From positions 1 through 37,903 of the forward strand of contig JAUMXI010000014.1 of NCBI GenBank assembly GCA_030529185.1: a DNA stretch of 37,903 nt. Direction: 5' to 3'. Shown piece after piece: positions 25,566 to 33,305 of this stretch. The notes beneath the pieces were generated by a model. It ran no database searches and was not told the origin of the DNA. It saw nothing but the letters and a program-made list of their open reading frames with translations. This DNA is from Flavobacteriaceae bacterium. GTDB taxonomy: Bacteria > Bacteroidota > Bacteroidia > Flavobacteriales > Weeksellaceae. The position numbers were made by a program, and so were the translations under genes. Within the stretch, counting starts at the first letter, position 1, and each line of letters starts with the position of its first letter.

Positions 25566-26591
25566 TTATTTGATTTTATTTTTGTTAAGCCAATCGTGGT
25601 AGGCTTTTGCGTTTTTAGCGTGTTCCTCATAAGAGTCAGTAAATTTGTGATACCCCAATCTTTGAGGGTCTGCACACATAAAAATATAATGGTGATTTTC
25701 AGCGTTAAGAACATTGTCTATAGCTGTTTTATTGACCATACAAATCGGTCCTGGTGGAATGCCAATATTGGCGTAGGTGTTGTATGGCGAGGGGTGAGAT
25801 AAATCTTTATGATAAATTCTCTTAATCGTTTTGGTAAAACGATGCTCCTTGTTGATGGCATAAATTACCGTAGGGTCAGATTGCAATTTCATTCCTTTTT
25901 TGTAGCGATTGAGATAAAGCCCCGCAATGGTTTTCTGTTCGTCTGGTTTCCCGCCCGATTCTTTCTGGACGATAGAAGCCAAAGCGTAAATTTGGTTTCG
26001 GCTCAAGTCTAATTTTTTTTCTTTTGCTAATCGTTCTTCATTCCAAAAATTTTCATAATCTTTCTCAAATCTTTGAAAAAACTGCTCGGGAGTGGTCGTC
26101 CAAAAGAAAAAATAAGTATCCGAAAAAAAATAGGGTTTTAAATCCTCTGCCGAATTAAGCCCTTTATTTTGAGCGATTTGTTCAAAAACTCTGATGAATT
26201 CTGCAGAATCTGTTTCCGTTTTTCGGGCAACTCTTCCCACCATTTGATAGACATCATCAAAATCTTTTATTCTAAAAGTATCTTCCGTTTGAAGCCCCAC
26301 TTTTATCTTATTGACCAATTGGCTGTTATTTTCGCCCTTTTGAATTTTATACCTTCCTGCTTTAATGCTTTTGTCTAATTTTTTAGACAATGCTACCTCT
26401 TCAAAGCTTTGAATATCAGCGATAAAAGGCTTTATGCTGTCCAAAACTTCATTGAAATTTGCATTTGATGGAATATAAAAATACCCCGATTTTGAGACAT
26501 TATTTCCTTTGTATTTTTTGTAAAAAGGATATCCCCAAATACCACCGATTGCCACCAATAAAGCCAAAACTATAGCAATTGTTTTTTTCAT
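25566..26591 (-). CDS. mltG: MltG, endolytic peptidoglycan transglycosylase
   Basis: 341 residues from ATG 26591, which lies just past the dapF stop; a longer frame to 26624 overlaps dapF and is unlikely. One N-terminal membrane anchor (MKKTIAIVLALLVAIGG), then a LysM-like region and the YceG/MltG catalytic domain with ASIVQKESGG (catalytic Glu in KES), AGLYLNRYKKGMKLQSDPTV and SPYNTYANIGIPPGPI. MltG cuts nascent glycan strands and sets their length. Its place between dapF (diaminopimelate for the peptide stem) and an aminopeptidase forms a cell-wall theme. Confidence 0.94.
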   Translation of the reverse strand: MKKTIAIVLALLVAIGGIWGYPFYKKYKGNNVSKSGYFYIPSNANFNEVLDSIKPFIADIQSFEEVALSKKLDKSIKAGRYKIQKGENNSQLVNKIKVGLQTEDTFRIKDFDDVYQMVGRVARKTETDSAEFIRVFEQIAQNKGLNSAEDLKPYFFSDTYFFFWTTTPEQFFQRFEKDYENFWNEERLAKEKKLDLSRNQIYALASIVQKESGGKPDEQKTIAGLYLNRYKKGMKLQSDPTVIYAINKEHRFTKTIKRIYHKDLSHPSPYNTYANIGIPPGPICMVNKTAIDNVLNAENHHYIFMCADPQRLGYHKFTDSYEEHAKNAKAYHDWLNKNKIK

Positions 26592-26592
26592 T

Positions 26593-27372
26593 TTAATCGT
26601 TTTCAAATTCAAAATGTCCTTCAAATACTTGTTTTGCTGGACCTTCTAGCCAAATGTTTTTAAATCCGTTTTCATTTTTTTCGGCATAAACTTTCAAATT
26701 TCCTCCCAAAGTTTTTACTACCACTTCATCGAGATTAAAATTCTTCATCCAAGTGAGGCAACTTGCCGTCACACCAGTGCCACAGCTGTAAGTTTCATCT
26801 TCTACACCTCTTTCGTAAGTTCGTACAAAAATCTCATTATCAGCTATTTTAGAAACAAAATTAACATTAATTCCTTCTGGATAAGCGGGGGAGTTTCGGA
26901 TTTCGTACCCGTTTTTATACACATCAAAATTCTCTACATTTTCTACATATTTTACAAAATGAGGAGAACCTGTATTTAGTTCATAATCATCATTAATTTG
27001 TTGAATATCCTCAACATCAATCATTTTTAATTTAACTATACTCCCTTGAATTTCAGCCTCGTGGTGTCCGTCTATCGCATTGAAAGTCGTTTTTCTCTCA
27101 AAAATATTCAAAAAATGAGCAAAAGCCACCAAACACCTTCCTCCGTTGCCACACATTGTGCTCTCGTTGCCATCGGAGTTGTAATAAATCATTTGAAAAT
27201 CATAGCATTGATGGTTTTCTAATAAAATCAGTCCATCGCCTCCCACACCAAAACGGCGGTCGCATATTTTTTTGATGAGTTGAGTGTTTTGTTTGGGAAA
27301 AAACTCAGTACGATTGTCAATCATAATAAAGTCATTTCCAGTCCCTTGATATTTATAAAAATGAATTTTCAT
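26593..27372 (-). CDS. dapF: Diaminopimelate epimerase
   Basis: 259 residues. The two-base catalytic Cys pair is present: Cys74 in MCGNGGRC and Cys197 in SCGTGVTAS. KYQGTGNDFIMID at the N-terminus is the family signature. Converts LL- to meso-diaminopimelate for lysine and peptidoglycan synthesis. First gene of the minus-strand group dapF-mltG-pepM1; its stop is 1 nt from the mltG ATG. The 239 nt upstream hold no gene. Confidence 0.97.
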   Translation of the reverse strand: MKIHFYKYQGTGNDFIMIDNRTEFFPKQNTQLIKKICDRRFGVGGDGLILLENHQCYDFQMIYYNSDGNESTMCGNGGRCLVAFAHFLNIFERKTTFNAIDGHHEAEIQGSIVKLKMIDVEDIQQINDDYELNTGSPHFVKYVENVENFDVYKNGYEIRNSPAYPEGINVNFVSKIADNEIFVRTYERGVEDETYSCGTGVTASCLTWMKNFNLDEVVVKTLGGNLKVYAEKNENGFKNIWLEGPAKQVFEGHFEFEND

Positions 27373-27547
27373 TGTGTTTCTAAATTAAATTTTAGCTTAA
27401 AAACTTACCAAAAAGCGTCTTTCAATTACCCTATACTTATACTTATAGGTTAGGTCAATTTATTGAATATCAATAAAATAAAGATTGTCACTAATAAAGC
27501 AGGTTGGTGCCAAATTTCTCTTTGAGAAAGGAATATTTACATTAATT

Positions 27548-27611
27548 TTCTCCCGTTTAATAGAGCTTTTGGGGTGTTTTGTATTTCGCAAATGTTCATT
27601 GGGCGGGAGAA
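27548..27611. repeat. Long inverted repeat between dapF and the ytxJ-like gene
   Basis: Arms 27548-27561 and 27598-27611 pair over 14 positions on the plus strand (8 exact, TTCTCCCG with CGGGAGAA, plus G-U and A-U pairs) around a 36-nt loop. It abuts the stop of the ytxJ-like gene. There is no T run, so it is not a standard terminator. The rest of the 27373-27611 gap is AT-rich with only a small CCTAT/ATAGG hairpin near 27429-27449. Confidence 0.4.
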
Positions 27612-28001
27612 TTACTCCTCAAAAAGTTTGCTCAATAATCTTTCCATATTGATGAGCTCTTCGTGTCTTTTGAAAATCAGTTGTCCATCTCGGAAAAGCA
27701 GAAATGTTGCTTTTTCTACTTCAAAGCCCAAATCCTGAGAAATTTCTTCTTTTAATTTTGAATTTCCTGTATAATTGAGATTGAAAAATTTTACGCGTGA
27801 TAAGTCCATTCTCCTTGCTTGGCTCTCCAAATTTCCCATAATATAATCGCTTCGGAAGTGCATTGTAGAGTGCGTAAAAATAATAATAGGTTTTTGATGA
27901 GACTCTTGGTAAGCCTTTTTCAGGTCTTCGCTATTTTCTATACTTGTCCATATCTGAGAGGCTTTGTATGCCTGCATAAATTTCTTGAAAAAACCAAACA
28001 T
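27612..28001 (-). CDS. ytxJ: YtxJ-like bacillithiol-system protein lacking the expected cysteine
   Basis: 129 residues, thioredoxin-like fold. N-terminal MFGFFKKF and the segment KPIIIFTHST match the YtxJ family, whose members usually read HSTRC-x-I-S with a reactive Cys. Here the motif is HSTMHFRSDYI and the whole protein has no cysteine, so bacilliredoxin-type chemistry cannot occur as in relatives. The C-terminal FLLFRDGQLIFKRHEE keeps the thioredoxin strand. Either it has become a binding protein or it is decaying. Divergent from pncA with 65 nt between. Confidence 0.75.
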   Translation of the reverse strand: MFGFFKKFMQAYKASQIWTSIENSEDLKKAYQESHQKPIIIFTHSTMHFRSDYIMGNLESQARRMDLSRVKFFNLNYTGNSKLKEEISQDLGFEVEKATFLLFRDGQLIFKRHEELINMERLLSKLFEE

Positions 28002-28066
28002 TCTTTATATTTTTGGGTAAAAATATTAAATATTTTACTAATATTGAAAATTCAAATCAATTTAAT

Positions 28067-28684
28067 ATGAAAAAAGCCTTAATCGTGGTAGATGTCCAGA
28101 ATGATTTTTGTAAAGGAGGAAGCTTAGAAGTTCCTCAATCAGAGAGTGTTATTCCTTATATCAACGAATTAATGGAGCGTGGAAATTACGATGAAATTAT
28201 TTTCACGCAAGATTTTCACCCAAAGGAACATAAGAGTTTTGCCTCTAATAATGCTAAAAAAATAGGTGATGTAATTGAGCTAAACGGTATTCAGCAGATA
28301 ATGTGGCCAGACCATTGCATTCAAGGGACTTGGGGAGCAGAATTTCACGATAAGATTCATTCTGAGAAGGCAACTTATATCATCAAAAAAGGAACAAATA
28401 TTGAGGTAGATAGCTATAGTGCGTTTTTTGATAATCAGCATTTGGTGGATACAGGGCTGAGCCAATATTTACAAAAAAAAGCTATAAAAAAACTTGAAAT
28501 TGTAGGCTTGGCATTGGATTATTGTGTAAAGTATTCCTGCCTTGATGCCCTATCTGAAGGCTTTGAAACTTACTTGCATTTTAAGGGAACAAAAGCGGTA
28601 AATATCACCCCCAATGATGCGAAGGATACCATTTATGAACTTTTAGAAAAAGGTGTAAGTATCATCAATACCCCTCATTTTTAG
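28067..28684 (+). CDS. pncA: Nicotinamidase
   Basis: 205 residues from ATG 28067. Triad Asp9 (VVDVQNDF), Lys108 (IKKG) and Cys153 (LALDYCVKYS) is intact, as are the metal ligands Asp49, His51 (TQDFHP) and His83 (WPDHC). Converts nicotinamide to nicotinate in NAD salvage. Its stop lies inside a terminator hairpin. Confidence 0.96.
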   Translation: MKKALIVVDVQNDFCKGGSLEVPQSESVIPYINELMERGNYDEIIFTQDFHPKEHKSFASNNAKKIGDVIELNGIQQIMWPDHCIQGTWGAEFHDKIHSEKATYIIKKGTNIEVDSYSAFFDNQHLVDTGLSQYLQKKAIKKLEIVGLALDYCVKYSCLDALSEGFETYLHFKGTKAVNITPNDAKDTIYELLEKGVSIINTPHF

Positions 28685-28698
28685 AGGGGTAAATTTTT
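28669..28698. terminator. Bidirectional terminator between pncA and the rhodanese gene
   Basis: TACCCCTC (28669-28676) pairs with GAGGGGTA (28684-28691) around a 7-nt T-rich loop, followed by AATTTTT. The pncA TAG lies in the loop/stem, and the converging rhodanese gene ends at 28697. Confidence 0.75.
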
Positions 28699-28975
28699 AT
28701 AACAATTCTGCTACATCATCATAGCCACCGCCATTATAAATATTCGCCAAGCCTTTATCTGTGAAAAAATCAACTGCTTTTTGGCTTCTTCCTCCACTAC
28801 GGCAAAAGAAAATAATATTTCCGTTGAGATTTCTGATTTCCTCTTCGTGGTCTTCTATTTGCCCCAAAGGAATGTTGGTAGCTCCTTCAATTTCGCCAAA
28901 AGTTAGCAGTTCTTCTGGTTCGCGAACATCAATCAGGTGATAATTTCCTTGCTCTAAAATTTCTTGAATTTCCAT
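28697..28975 (-). CDS. Single-domain rhodanese (sulfurtransferase)
   Basis: 92 residues, one rhodanese domain. Active-site loop CRSGGRS with Cys58; LIDVREPEE and GATNIPLGQI are the family strands. Probably carries a persulfide in the cytoplasm; a cysteine desulfurase lies 2 kb away (30865-32031) on the same strand, a possible sulfur donor. No signal peptide. Confidence 0.92.
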   Translation of the reverse strand: MEIQEILEQGNYHLIDVREPEELLTFGEIEGATNIPLGQIEDHEEEIRNLNGNIIFFCRSGGRSQKAVDFFTDKGLANIYNGGGYDDVAELL

Positions 28976-28997
28976 TATATATTTAATTTATCTATGC

Positions 28998-29005
28998 CAA
29001 AGATA
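28998..29005 (-). promoter_or_regulatory. Candidate -7 box (TATCTTTG) for the rhodanese gene
   Basis: On the minus strand TATCTTTG fits TAnnTTTG and lies 22 nt before the rhodanese ATG. No clear -33 box. Confidence 0.45.
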
Positions 29006-29060
29006 GAGAAAATATTTATAAAAATAATCATAAAAATTTCTTTTTAATTAAAAAAAAAGT

Positions 29061-29068
29061 TATATTTG
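29061..29068 (+). promoter_or_regulatory. Candidate -7 box (TATATTTG) for the C9-tract secreted protein
   Basis: Matches TAnnTTTG and lies 24 nt before the ATG at 29093; no clear -33 box in the A/T-rich sequence upstream. Confidence 0.5.
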
Positions 29069-29092
29069 CTTCATAATATAAATAATAAATGT

Positions 29093-29992
29093 ATGAAAAA
29101 AAGTGTATTATTATTTCTTTTGGGAGGTAGTGCTATTATGAGTGCACAAACACCCCCCCCCGAAAAGCATTTACCAGACCCAAATCCGAATAATAAGGTC
29201 GGTATTAATGTGGAAGTGCCAACTAAAGACTTGGATGTTAATGGAGGTGCGAGAGTAAGAGATATGGAATTGGCAAATACGCCAGCAAAGCTTGCTAATT
29301 ACCCTTATTATGTAGTGAGTACAGGAGACGGAATATTGGGAAGAACTACCATTGCTTCCTCAAAACTTTTGGTGAATATAGACAAGACACCTACTGGATT
29401 GTATTGGAATAGCCGTAATGCTTCTAATCAATCACTTGAAAGCTCTTATCAGGGAATACAAGATAACTTCCCTTATTATCAAATATTTGGTGATAATGGT
29501 ACTAGGAATATCGACCAACAACTTCAAGCAGAGGCTAAAGGAGGCTATACTGCTGAGAATAAGTTTAATGTAATATCCCATGATATTTTAAATATTTCTT
29601 GTAATCTTACATTTAAGATAGCTAAAAATTATGATAATAACAATGGAGATTTAGATACTCCAAACCCTGAAATTCCTGAAACTCACTTTAAAGGAAATAG
29701 ACAAGTGATTTTCTATCTCACTTTATATAGAGTAGATGGAGGAACTCATACCATTGAAAAGCAGATAAAACAAGTAGTGAATTTTATAGGAGGTAAGGTA
29801 AGCAATAATCTAAAACGATCTTCTTTTGATAACAAATTTCATCAACGCTTAGAAATGAATTATGCCGTTCCAGAAAATAAAGGTGGAGAGTATAAAATAG
29901 GGGTGGTGGTAGCTACTAAGGCTCCTGAAAACGGACAGTTTAGAATAAATTTTGCACCTTACAATCAAAATCTTTTAGTTTATAAACTGTAA
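29093..29992 (+). CDS. Secreted protein of unknown function with a C9 tract behind the signal peptide
   Basis: 299 residues from ATG 29093. Signal peptide MKKSVLLFLLGGSAIMSAQ, then TPPPE encoded by nine consecutive C (29153-29161). One base gained or lost there would abolish the protein, so ON/OFF switching by slippage is possible. The next part, KVGINVEVPTKDLDVNGGAR, resembles the GIN-x-PT-x-LDVNG motif found at the head of many secreted Bacteroidota proteins of fibre-like type. The rest is beta-rich with no recognised family and no obvious type IX sorting domain at the C-terminus (ends NQNLLVYKL). A terminator follows. Confidence 0.8.
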   Translation: MKKSVLLFLLGGSAIMSAQTPPPEKHLPDPNPNNKVGINVEVPTKDLDVNGGARVRDMELANTPAKLANYPYYVVSTGDGILGRTTIASSKLLVNIDKTPTGLYWNSRNASNQSLESSYQGIQDNFPYYQIFGDNGTRNIDQQLQAEAKGGYTAENKFNVISHDILNISCNLTFKIAKNYDNNNGDLDTPNPEIPETHFKGNRQVIFYLTLYRVDGGTHTIEKQIKQVVNFIGGKVSNNLKRSSFDNKFHQRLEMNYAVPENKGGEYKIGVVVATKAPENGQFRINFAPYNQNLLVYKL

Positions 29993-30007
29993 AACTATAA
30001 ATTTTAA

Positions 30008-30040
30008 AAAAAAGTCTCTCTTATTAGAGGGGCTTTTTTA
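30008..30040 (+). terminator. Terminator after the C9-tract gene
   Basis: AAAGTCTCTC (30011-30020) pairs with GAGGGGCTTT (30027-30036), with G-U pairs and a 6-nt loop, then a T run. Confidence 0.75.
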
Positions 30041-30139
30041 TTAAGATAAATTTAATGGCTACTTAGGGGAGAGGTATTGGCTTAAAAATTAAAATTATTT
30101 AAAGATAATATCTAAAAAAATCCTGAAGTTTTTTTGTAT

Positions 30140-30168
30140 AAAAAAACTCCCCAATTTACATTGAGGAG
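30140..30168 (-). terminator. Terminator downstream of the tRNA-Asp pair
   Basis: On the minus strand CTCCTCAAT pairs with ATTGGGGAG around a 4-nt loop and is followed by seven T. It lies 4 nt past the second tRNA. Confidence 0.85.
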
Positions 30169-30171
30169 CTG

Positions 30172-30245
30172 CGATCCGGACGGGACTCGAACCCGCGACC
30201 TCCGCCGTGACAGGGCGGCATTCTAACCAACTGAACTACCGGATC
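30172..30245 (-). tRNA. tRNA-Asp (GTC), second of two tandem copies
   Basis: 74 nt. Acceptor GATCCGG pairs with CCGGATC, discriminator G; anticodon stem CCGCC/GGCGG with loop CTGTCAC gives anticodon GTC (Asp). T arm GCGGG-TTCGAGT-CCCGT is present. The CCA end is not fully encoded. Identical to the copy at 30282-30355. Confidence 0.97.
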
Positions 30246-30281
30246 TGAGAGTTAACCTGTTAAAACCTTAAAATTATGGTG

Positions 30282-30355
30282 CGATCCGGACGGGACTCGA
30301 ACCCGCGACCTCCGCCGTGACAGGGCGGCATTCTAACCAACTGAACTACCGGATC
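30282..30355 (-). tRNA. tRNA-Asp (GTC), first of two tandem copies
   Basis: Same 74-nt sequence and structure as the other copy, separated from it by 36 nt. Transcribed first on the minus strand from a promoter near 30395-30425; both copies should be on one precursor. Confidence 0.97.
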
Positions 30356-30394
30356 TCAATGCTAATAAAGAATATCTATTCTGTTTTACGAGTG

Positions 30395-30425
30395 CAAATA
30401 TAGATAAATAATTTTATTCTGCAAA
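30395..30425 (-). promoter_or_regulatory. Textbook Bacteroidota promoter for the tRNA-Asp operon
   Basis: Read on the minus strand: TTTG (30425-30422), 19-nt spacer, TATATTTG (30402-30395). Both boxes and spacing fit the -33/-7 consensus. The first tRNA starts 40 nt downstream. Confidence 0.85.
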
Positions 30426-30433
30426 TATTTATG

Positions 30434-30466
30434 ATAAAAAAGTGCCTTCTAATATTAGAAAGCACT
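30434..30466 (-). terminator. Terminator after trxA
   Basis: AGTGCTTTCTAAT and ATTAGAAGGCACT (minus strand, 30466-30441) form a long near-perfect stem followed by a T run (complement of the A run ending at 30440). Confidence 0.8.
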
Positions 30467-30484
30467 CATTTTCAGTTTTGTTTT

Positions 30485-30799
30485 TTACAGATGAGCTGTA
30501 ATTTTTTCTGCATATACCTCTTTTGCAGACACACCTACGATTTTATCAACCACTTCTCCATTTTTGAAAATCAATACAGTAGGGATACTTCTAATGCCAA
30601 ATTCAGCGGCAGTCTGTTGGTTGTTATCAACATCTAATTTCCCTACCAAAGCCTTTCCTTCAAACTCGTTGTGAAGTTGCTCAATTACAGGTCCTAACAT
30701 TCTACATGGTCCGCACCAAGTAGCCCAAAAATCTACCAATACTGGTTTATCTGTTTGTAAAGTGTCTTTAAAATTTGCGTCTGTGATTTCTAATGCCAT
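30485..30799 (-). CDS. trxA: Thioredoxin
   Basis: 104 residues, one thioredoxin domain, no signal peptide. Active site WCGPC (Cys29, Cys32) preceded by LVDFWAT and followed by the cis-Pro loop IRSIPTVLIF. Cytoplasmic disulfide reductase. Single gene with its own terminator. Confidence 0.97.
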   Translation of the reverse strand: MALEITDANFKDTLQTDKPVLVDFWATWCGPCRMLGPVIEQLHNEFEGKALVGKLDVDNNQQTAAEFGIRSIPTVLIFKNGEVVDKIVGVSAKEVYAEKITAHL

Positions 30800-30864
30800 A
30801 ATGATTATATTTTATTGTTAAAATTTTTGCTAATTTAATAAAAAATATTTTAATTAAAACTATA

Positions 30865-32031
30865 TTAATGATTGATAATATCTATTTTATTTTCACTTAC
30901 GATTTCCTCTAATGCATTCACAAGTGCATCAATATCCTCTTTTTGAGTTTGATGACTGAAAGAAATCCTCAGAGGTGTGGTAGTATCCATTTCTTCTTCG
31001 GTTTGTAGCATCATTAATACCATAGAAGGTTTTCCTGCTCCAGAACTACACGCACTCCCCTGCGATACAGCAATTCCCTTCATATCCAATTGCAGACCTA
31101 TTAATGGATTTTTAAAAGGCAATGCCACATTTAAAACGGTGTAAAGGCTTTTATCCGCTAAAGCCGAATTCCCATTGAATTTAATTTTAGGGAAGGATTG
31201 AGAAAGTTGCTCTATAGCATAGTCTTTAATTTGCCGAATATATTGCTGGTATTTTTCAAGATTTTGAATTGAAATATCCAAAGCTTTCCCTAAGCCTACA
31301 ATTCCGCAAACATTTTCAGTTCCTGCTCTTAGGCTTCGCTCTTGTGGGCCACCTACGATTAAACCTTTCAAACCAGAGGTTTTTCTAATAAATGCAAAAC
31401 CTACGCCCTTTGGTCCGTGAAATTTGTGAGCACTACAGGAGGCGAAATCTACCAGAGTTTTAGAAAAATCTAAATCCAAATGTCCGATGGTTTGTACCGT
31501 ATCGGAGTGGAATAAAGCGTTGTGTTTTTGGCACAGCTGAGCCACTTTATCAATATCTAAAAGGTTTCCCACTTCATTATTGGCATGCATAAGGCTTACC
31601 AAAGTTTTTTTATCGGAAGATTGCAAGAGTTTTTCAAGATGCTCTATATCTACTTCCCCATTTTTAAGATGCTTTACATAAACCAACTCTACATTTTTTC
31701 GGTTTTTCATTTCAAGGCAAGTTTCTACCACGCATTTATGTTCCATTGGGGAGGAAATAATCCTTTGCACCTCTAAATATTCTACCGAAGATTTGATAAT
31801 CATATTATTAGACTCTGTGCCACAAGAAGTAAAAATAATCTCCTTTGGTGTCACGCCAAGATGCTGAGCGATATTTCTACGGGTTTCTTCTATCAAGCTT
31901 TTTGCCTCTTGCCCAATGCTGTGGATGGAAGATGGGTTTCCATATTGATTTCGCATTACAGCAATCATGCTTTCTATTACCTCCTCGTTTAATGGAGTTG
32001 TGGCAGCGTTGTCTAAATATACTTTATTCAT
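30865..32031 (-). CDS. Cysteine desulfurase (NifS/IscS type, PLP-dependent)
   Basis: 388 residues. Family marks: YLDNAATTPL at the start, HANNEVGN, the PLP lysine in CSAHKFHGPKG around residue 205, and the persulfide Cys in SQGSACSSGAG near 325. Takes sulfur from cysteine for Fe-S clusters or tRNA thiolation. The short active-site loop SACSSG is like the NifS/IscS class. Neighbours on the minus strand are trxA downstream and a small secreted protein 2 nt upstream, so it may be co-transcribed with the latter. Confidence 0.93.
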   Translation of the reverse strand: MNKVYLDNAATTPLNEEVIESMIAVMRNQYGNPSSIHSIGQEAKSLIEETRRNIAQHLGVTPKEIIFTSCGTESNNMIIKSSVEYLEVQRIISSPMEHKCVVETCLEMKNRKNVELVYVKHLKNGEVDIEHLEKLLQSSDKKTLVSLMHANNEVGNLLDIDKVAQLCQKHNALFHSDTVQTIGHLDLDFSKTLVDFASCSAHKFHGPKGVGFAFIRKTSGLKGLIVGGPQERSLRAGTENVCGIVGLGKALDISIQNLEKYQQYIRQIKDYAIEQLSQSFPKIKFNGNSALADKSLYTVLNVALPFKNPLIGLQLDMKGIAVSQGSACSSGAGKPSMVLMMLQTEEEMDTTTPLRISFSHQTQKEDIDALVNALEEIVSENKIDIINH

Positions 32032-32033
32032 AA

Positions 32034-32531
32034 CTATTTGATTATAATGTTTTTAAATTCAAAATAAGCAGGAACGGAAAAAATCATTTTAGGTCTTGTG
32101 ATGACTTGTTCCACTCTCTGTAGTTTAAGATCACTGGTATTGTTTCTAATCTCTCTTTTTAGATAAACTTCTAAATCTTCCCCAACGATTTTTAGTTTTT
32201 CTATCCCCTTTGGTTTGTGTATTCCTGAACGAAATTCTCCAAAATTATAAAGGATTACTTTTTGATTTTTAGGGAAAATTAATTTAGATTCTTCTTGTTT
32301 CAGCTCGGGGGAATGGACAAGCACACGACTTCTGCACACAAAGTTGAGTTCTGTTTGATTTTTGAGGATACTGAATCCAGGAAATTCCTCTCCACCTGTA
32401 GTTTCGGCGTGAAACAAAAATTTATCAGTAGAGAAAATCACTTCGTTTTTACTTCTTTTACATTTCTTGTGTTTTTGTGCAAAAGACAAAGAAAACAAAC
32501 CTAATAAACAAAAAATCAAATACTTTTTCAT
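32034..32531 (-). CDS. Small secreted protein, family unknown
   Basis: 165 residues from ATG 32531; an in-frame TTG two codons upstream is a less likely start. Signal peptide MKKYLIFCLLGLFSLSFAQ, then KHKKCKRSK and a single beta-rich domain ending YFEFKNIIIK. No family recognised. Stop lies 2 nt before the cysteine desulfurase start, so translation may be coupled, although functional connection is not obvious. Confidence 0.75.
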   Translation of the reverse strand: MKKYLIFCLLGLFSLSFAQKHKKCKRSKNEVIFSTDKFLFHAETTGGEEFPGFSILKNQTELNFVCRSRVLVHSPELKQEESKLIFPKNQKVILYNFGEFRSGIHKPKGIEKLKIVGEDLEVYLKREIRNNTSDLKLQRVEQVITRPKMIFSVPAYFEFKNIIIK

Positions 32532-32577
32532 AATCAAAATTTTTGCTAAAATAATAATTTTTATTGATTTGAAGTGC

Positions 32578-33084
32578 TTATTTTTGATAAACTATTTGAT
32601 AAATTTCAGAAACTAATTTTGCCAAATCATTTGGAATGAAAGTACCCATTAGCCAAAGATTAATAGGATTTTTGCCCTCTCCATAGCTGGGCTGAATGTA
32701 ATCTTTTTTCAAAATAGTGAAGCCATTTCTTTCATAAAAATTAACTCTCCTTTCAGCGATAGTGTGAAATTCGGCAGGTTCTGTCTCTAGAATAATCTGA
32801 GAGTGTTTTTGTTTTAAAAATTCTAAAACCCTTGTTCCTAAACTTTGCCCACGAAATTCCTCAAAAACCTCAAAATGCTCTATGAAAACAGTTTCCGAAA
32901 GGTGCCAAAGAACTAAATACCCAATGAAATTTTCTGCATTATAAATCGTTAATATTTCTGCATTAGGATTTTGAAATAACGCCCAAAAATCTCCCTCATC
33001 TCGTTGCTCATCTTTCGGAAAAGCCGAAGAATAGGACTGATGGATTTTTTCTCTTTCTGATAATGAAGGCGAATAGAATTTCAT
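32578..33084 (-). CDS. GNAT-family N-acetyltransferase
   Basis: 168 residues. GNAT motif A is visible as FEEFRGQSLGTRVLEFL (acetyl-CoA pyrophosphate loop RGQSLG) with the preceding strand VFIEHFEVF, and motif B as RVNFYERNGFTIL. Substrate not predictable. The PspC gene lies 11 nt upstream, so the minus-strand genes from 34540 down to here may form one unit. Confidence 0.88.
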   Translation of the reverse strand: MKFYSPSLSEREKIHQSYSSAFPKDEQRDEGDFWALFQNPNAEILTIYNAENFIGYLVLWHLSETVFIEHFEVFEEFRGQSLGTRVLEFLKQKHSQIILETEPAEFHTIAERRVNFYERNGFTILKKDYIQPSYGEGKNPINLWLMGTFIPNDLAKLVSEIYQIVYQK

Positions 33085-33095
33085 AAATAATTTAT

Positions 33096-33305
33096 TTAAA
33101 GGTCAAAAACGCTTGGTCTTTTAATGATGATGCAGTCTTTTAACCAAAGTAAAAACGCCAATAAAAGGTAGAGTAGAAAAAACACCCCTGCTGTGGCAAA
33201 TGTGGAATAAATGAAAAATACCCTCAATTTTGAAATAGGAATTCCCAGTCGTGTTCCCATTCTAGAAAGTATCCCAAACCATTGGCGTTCAAAGTAATAT
33301 CTCAT
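33096..33305 (-). CDS. PspC-domain small membrane protein
   Basis: 69 residues. N-terminal GILSRMGTRLGIPISKLRVF is the PspC signature, followed by one hydrophobic segment (FFIYSTFATAGVFFLLYLLLA, split over ~22 residues) and a basic tail. In other bacteria PspC proteins belong to envelope stress sensing. The start overlaps the DUF2851 stop by 4 nt, so the two are translationally coupled. Confidence 0.85.
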   Translation of the reverse strand: MRYYFERQWFGILSRMGTRLGIPISKLRVFFIYSTFATAGVFFLLYLLLAFLLWLKDCIIIKRPSVFDL

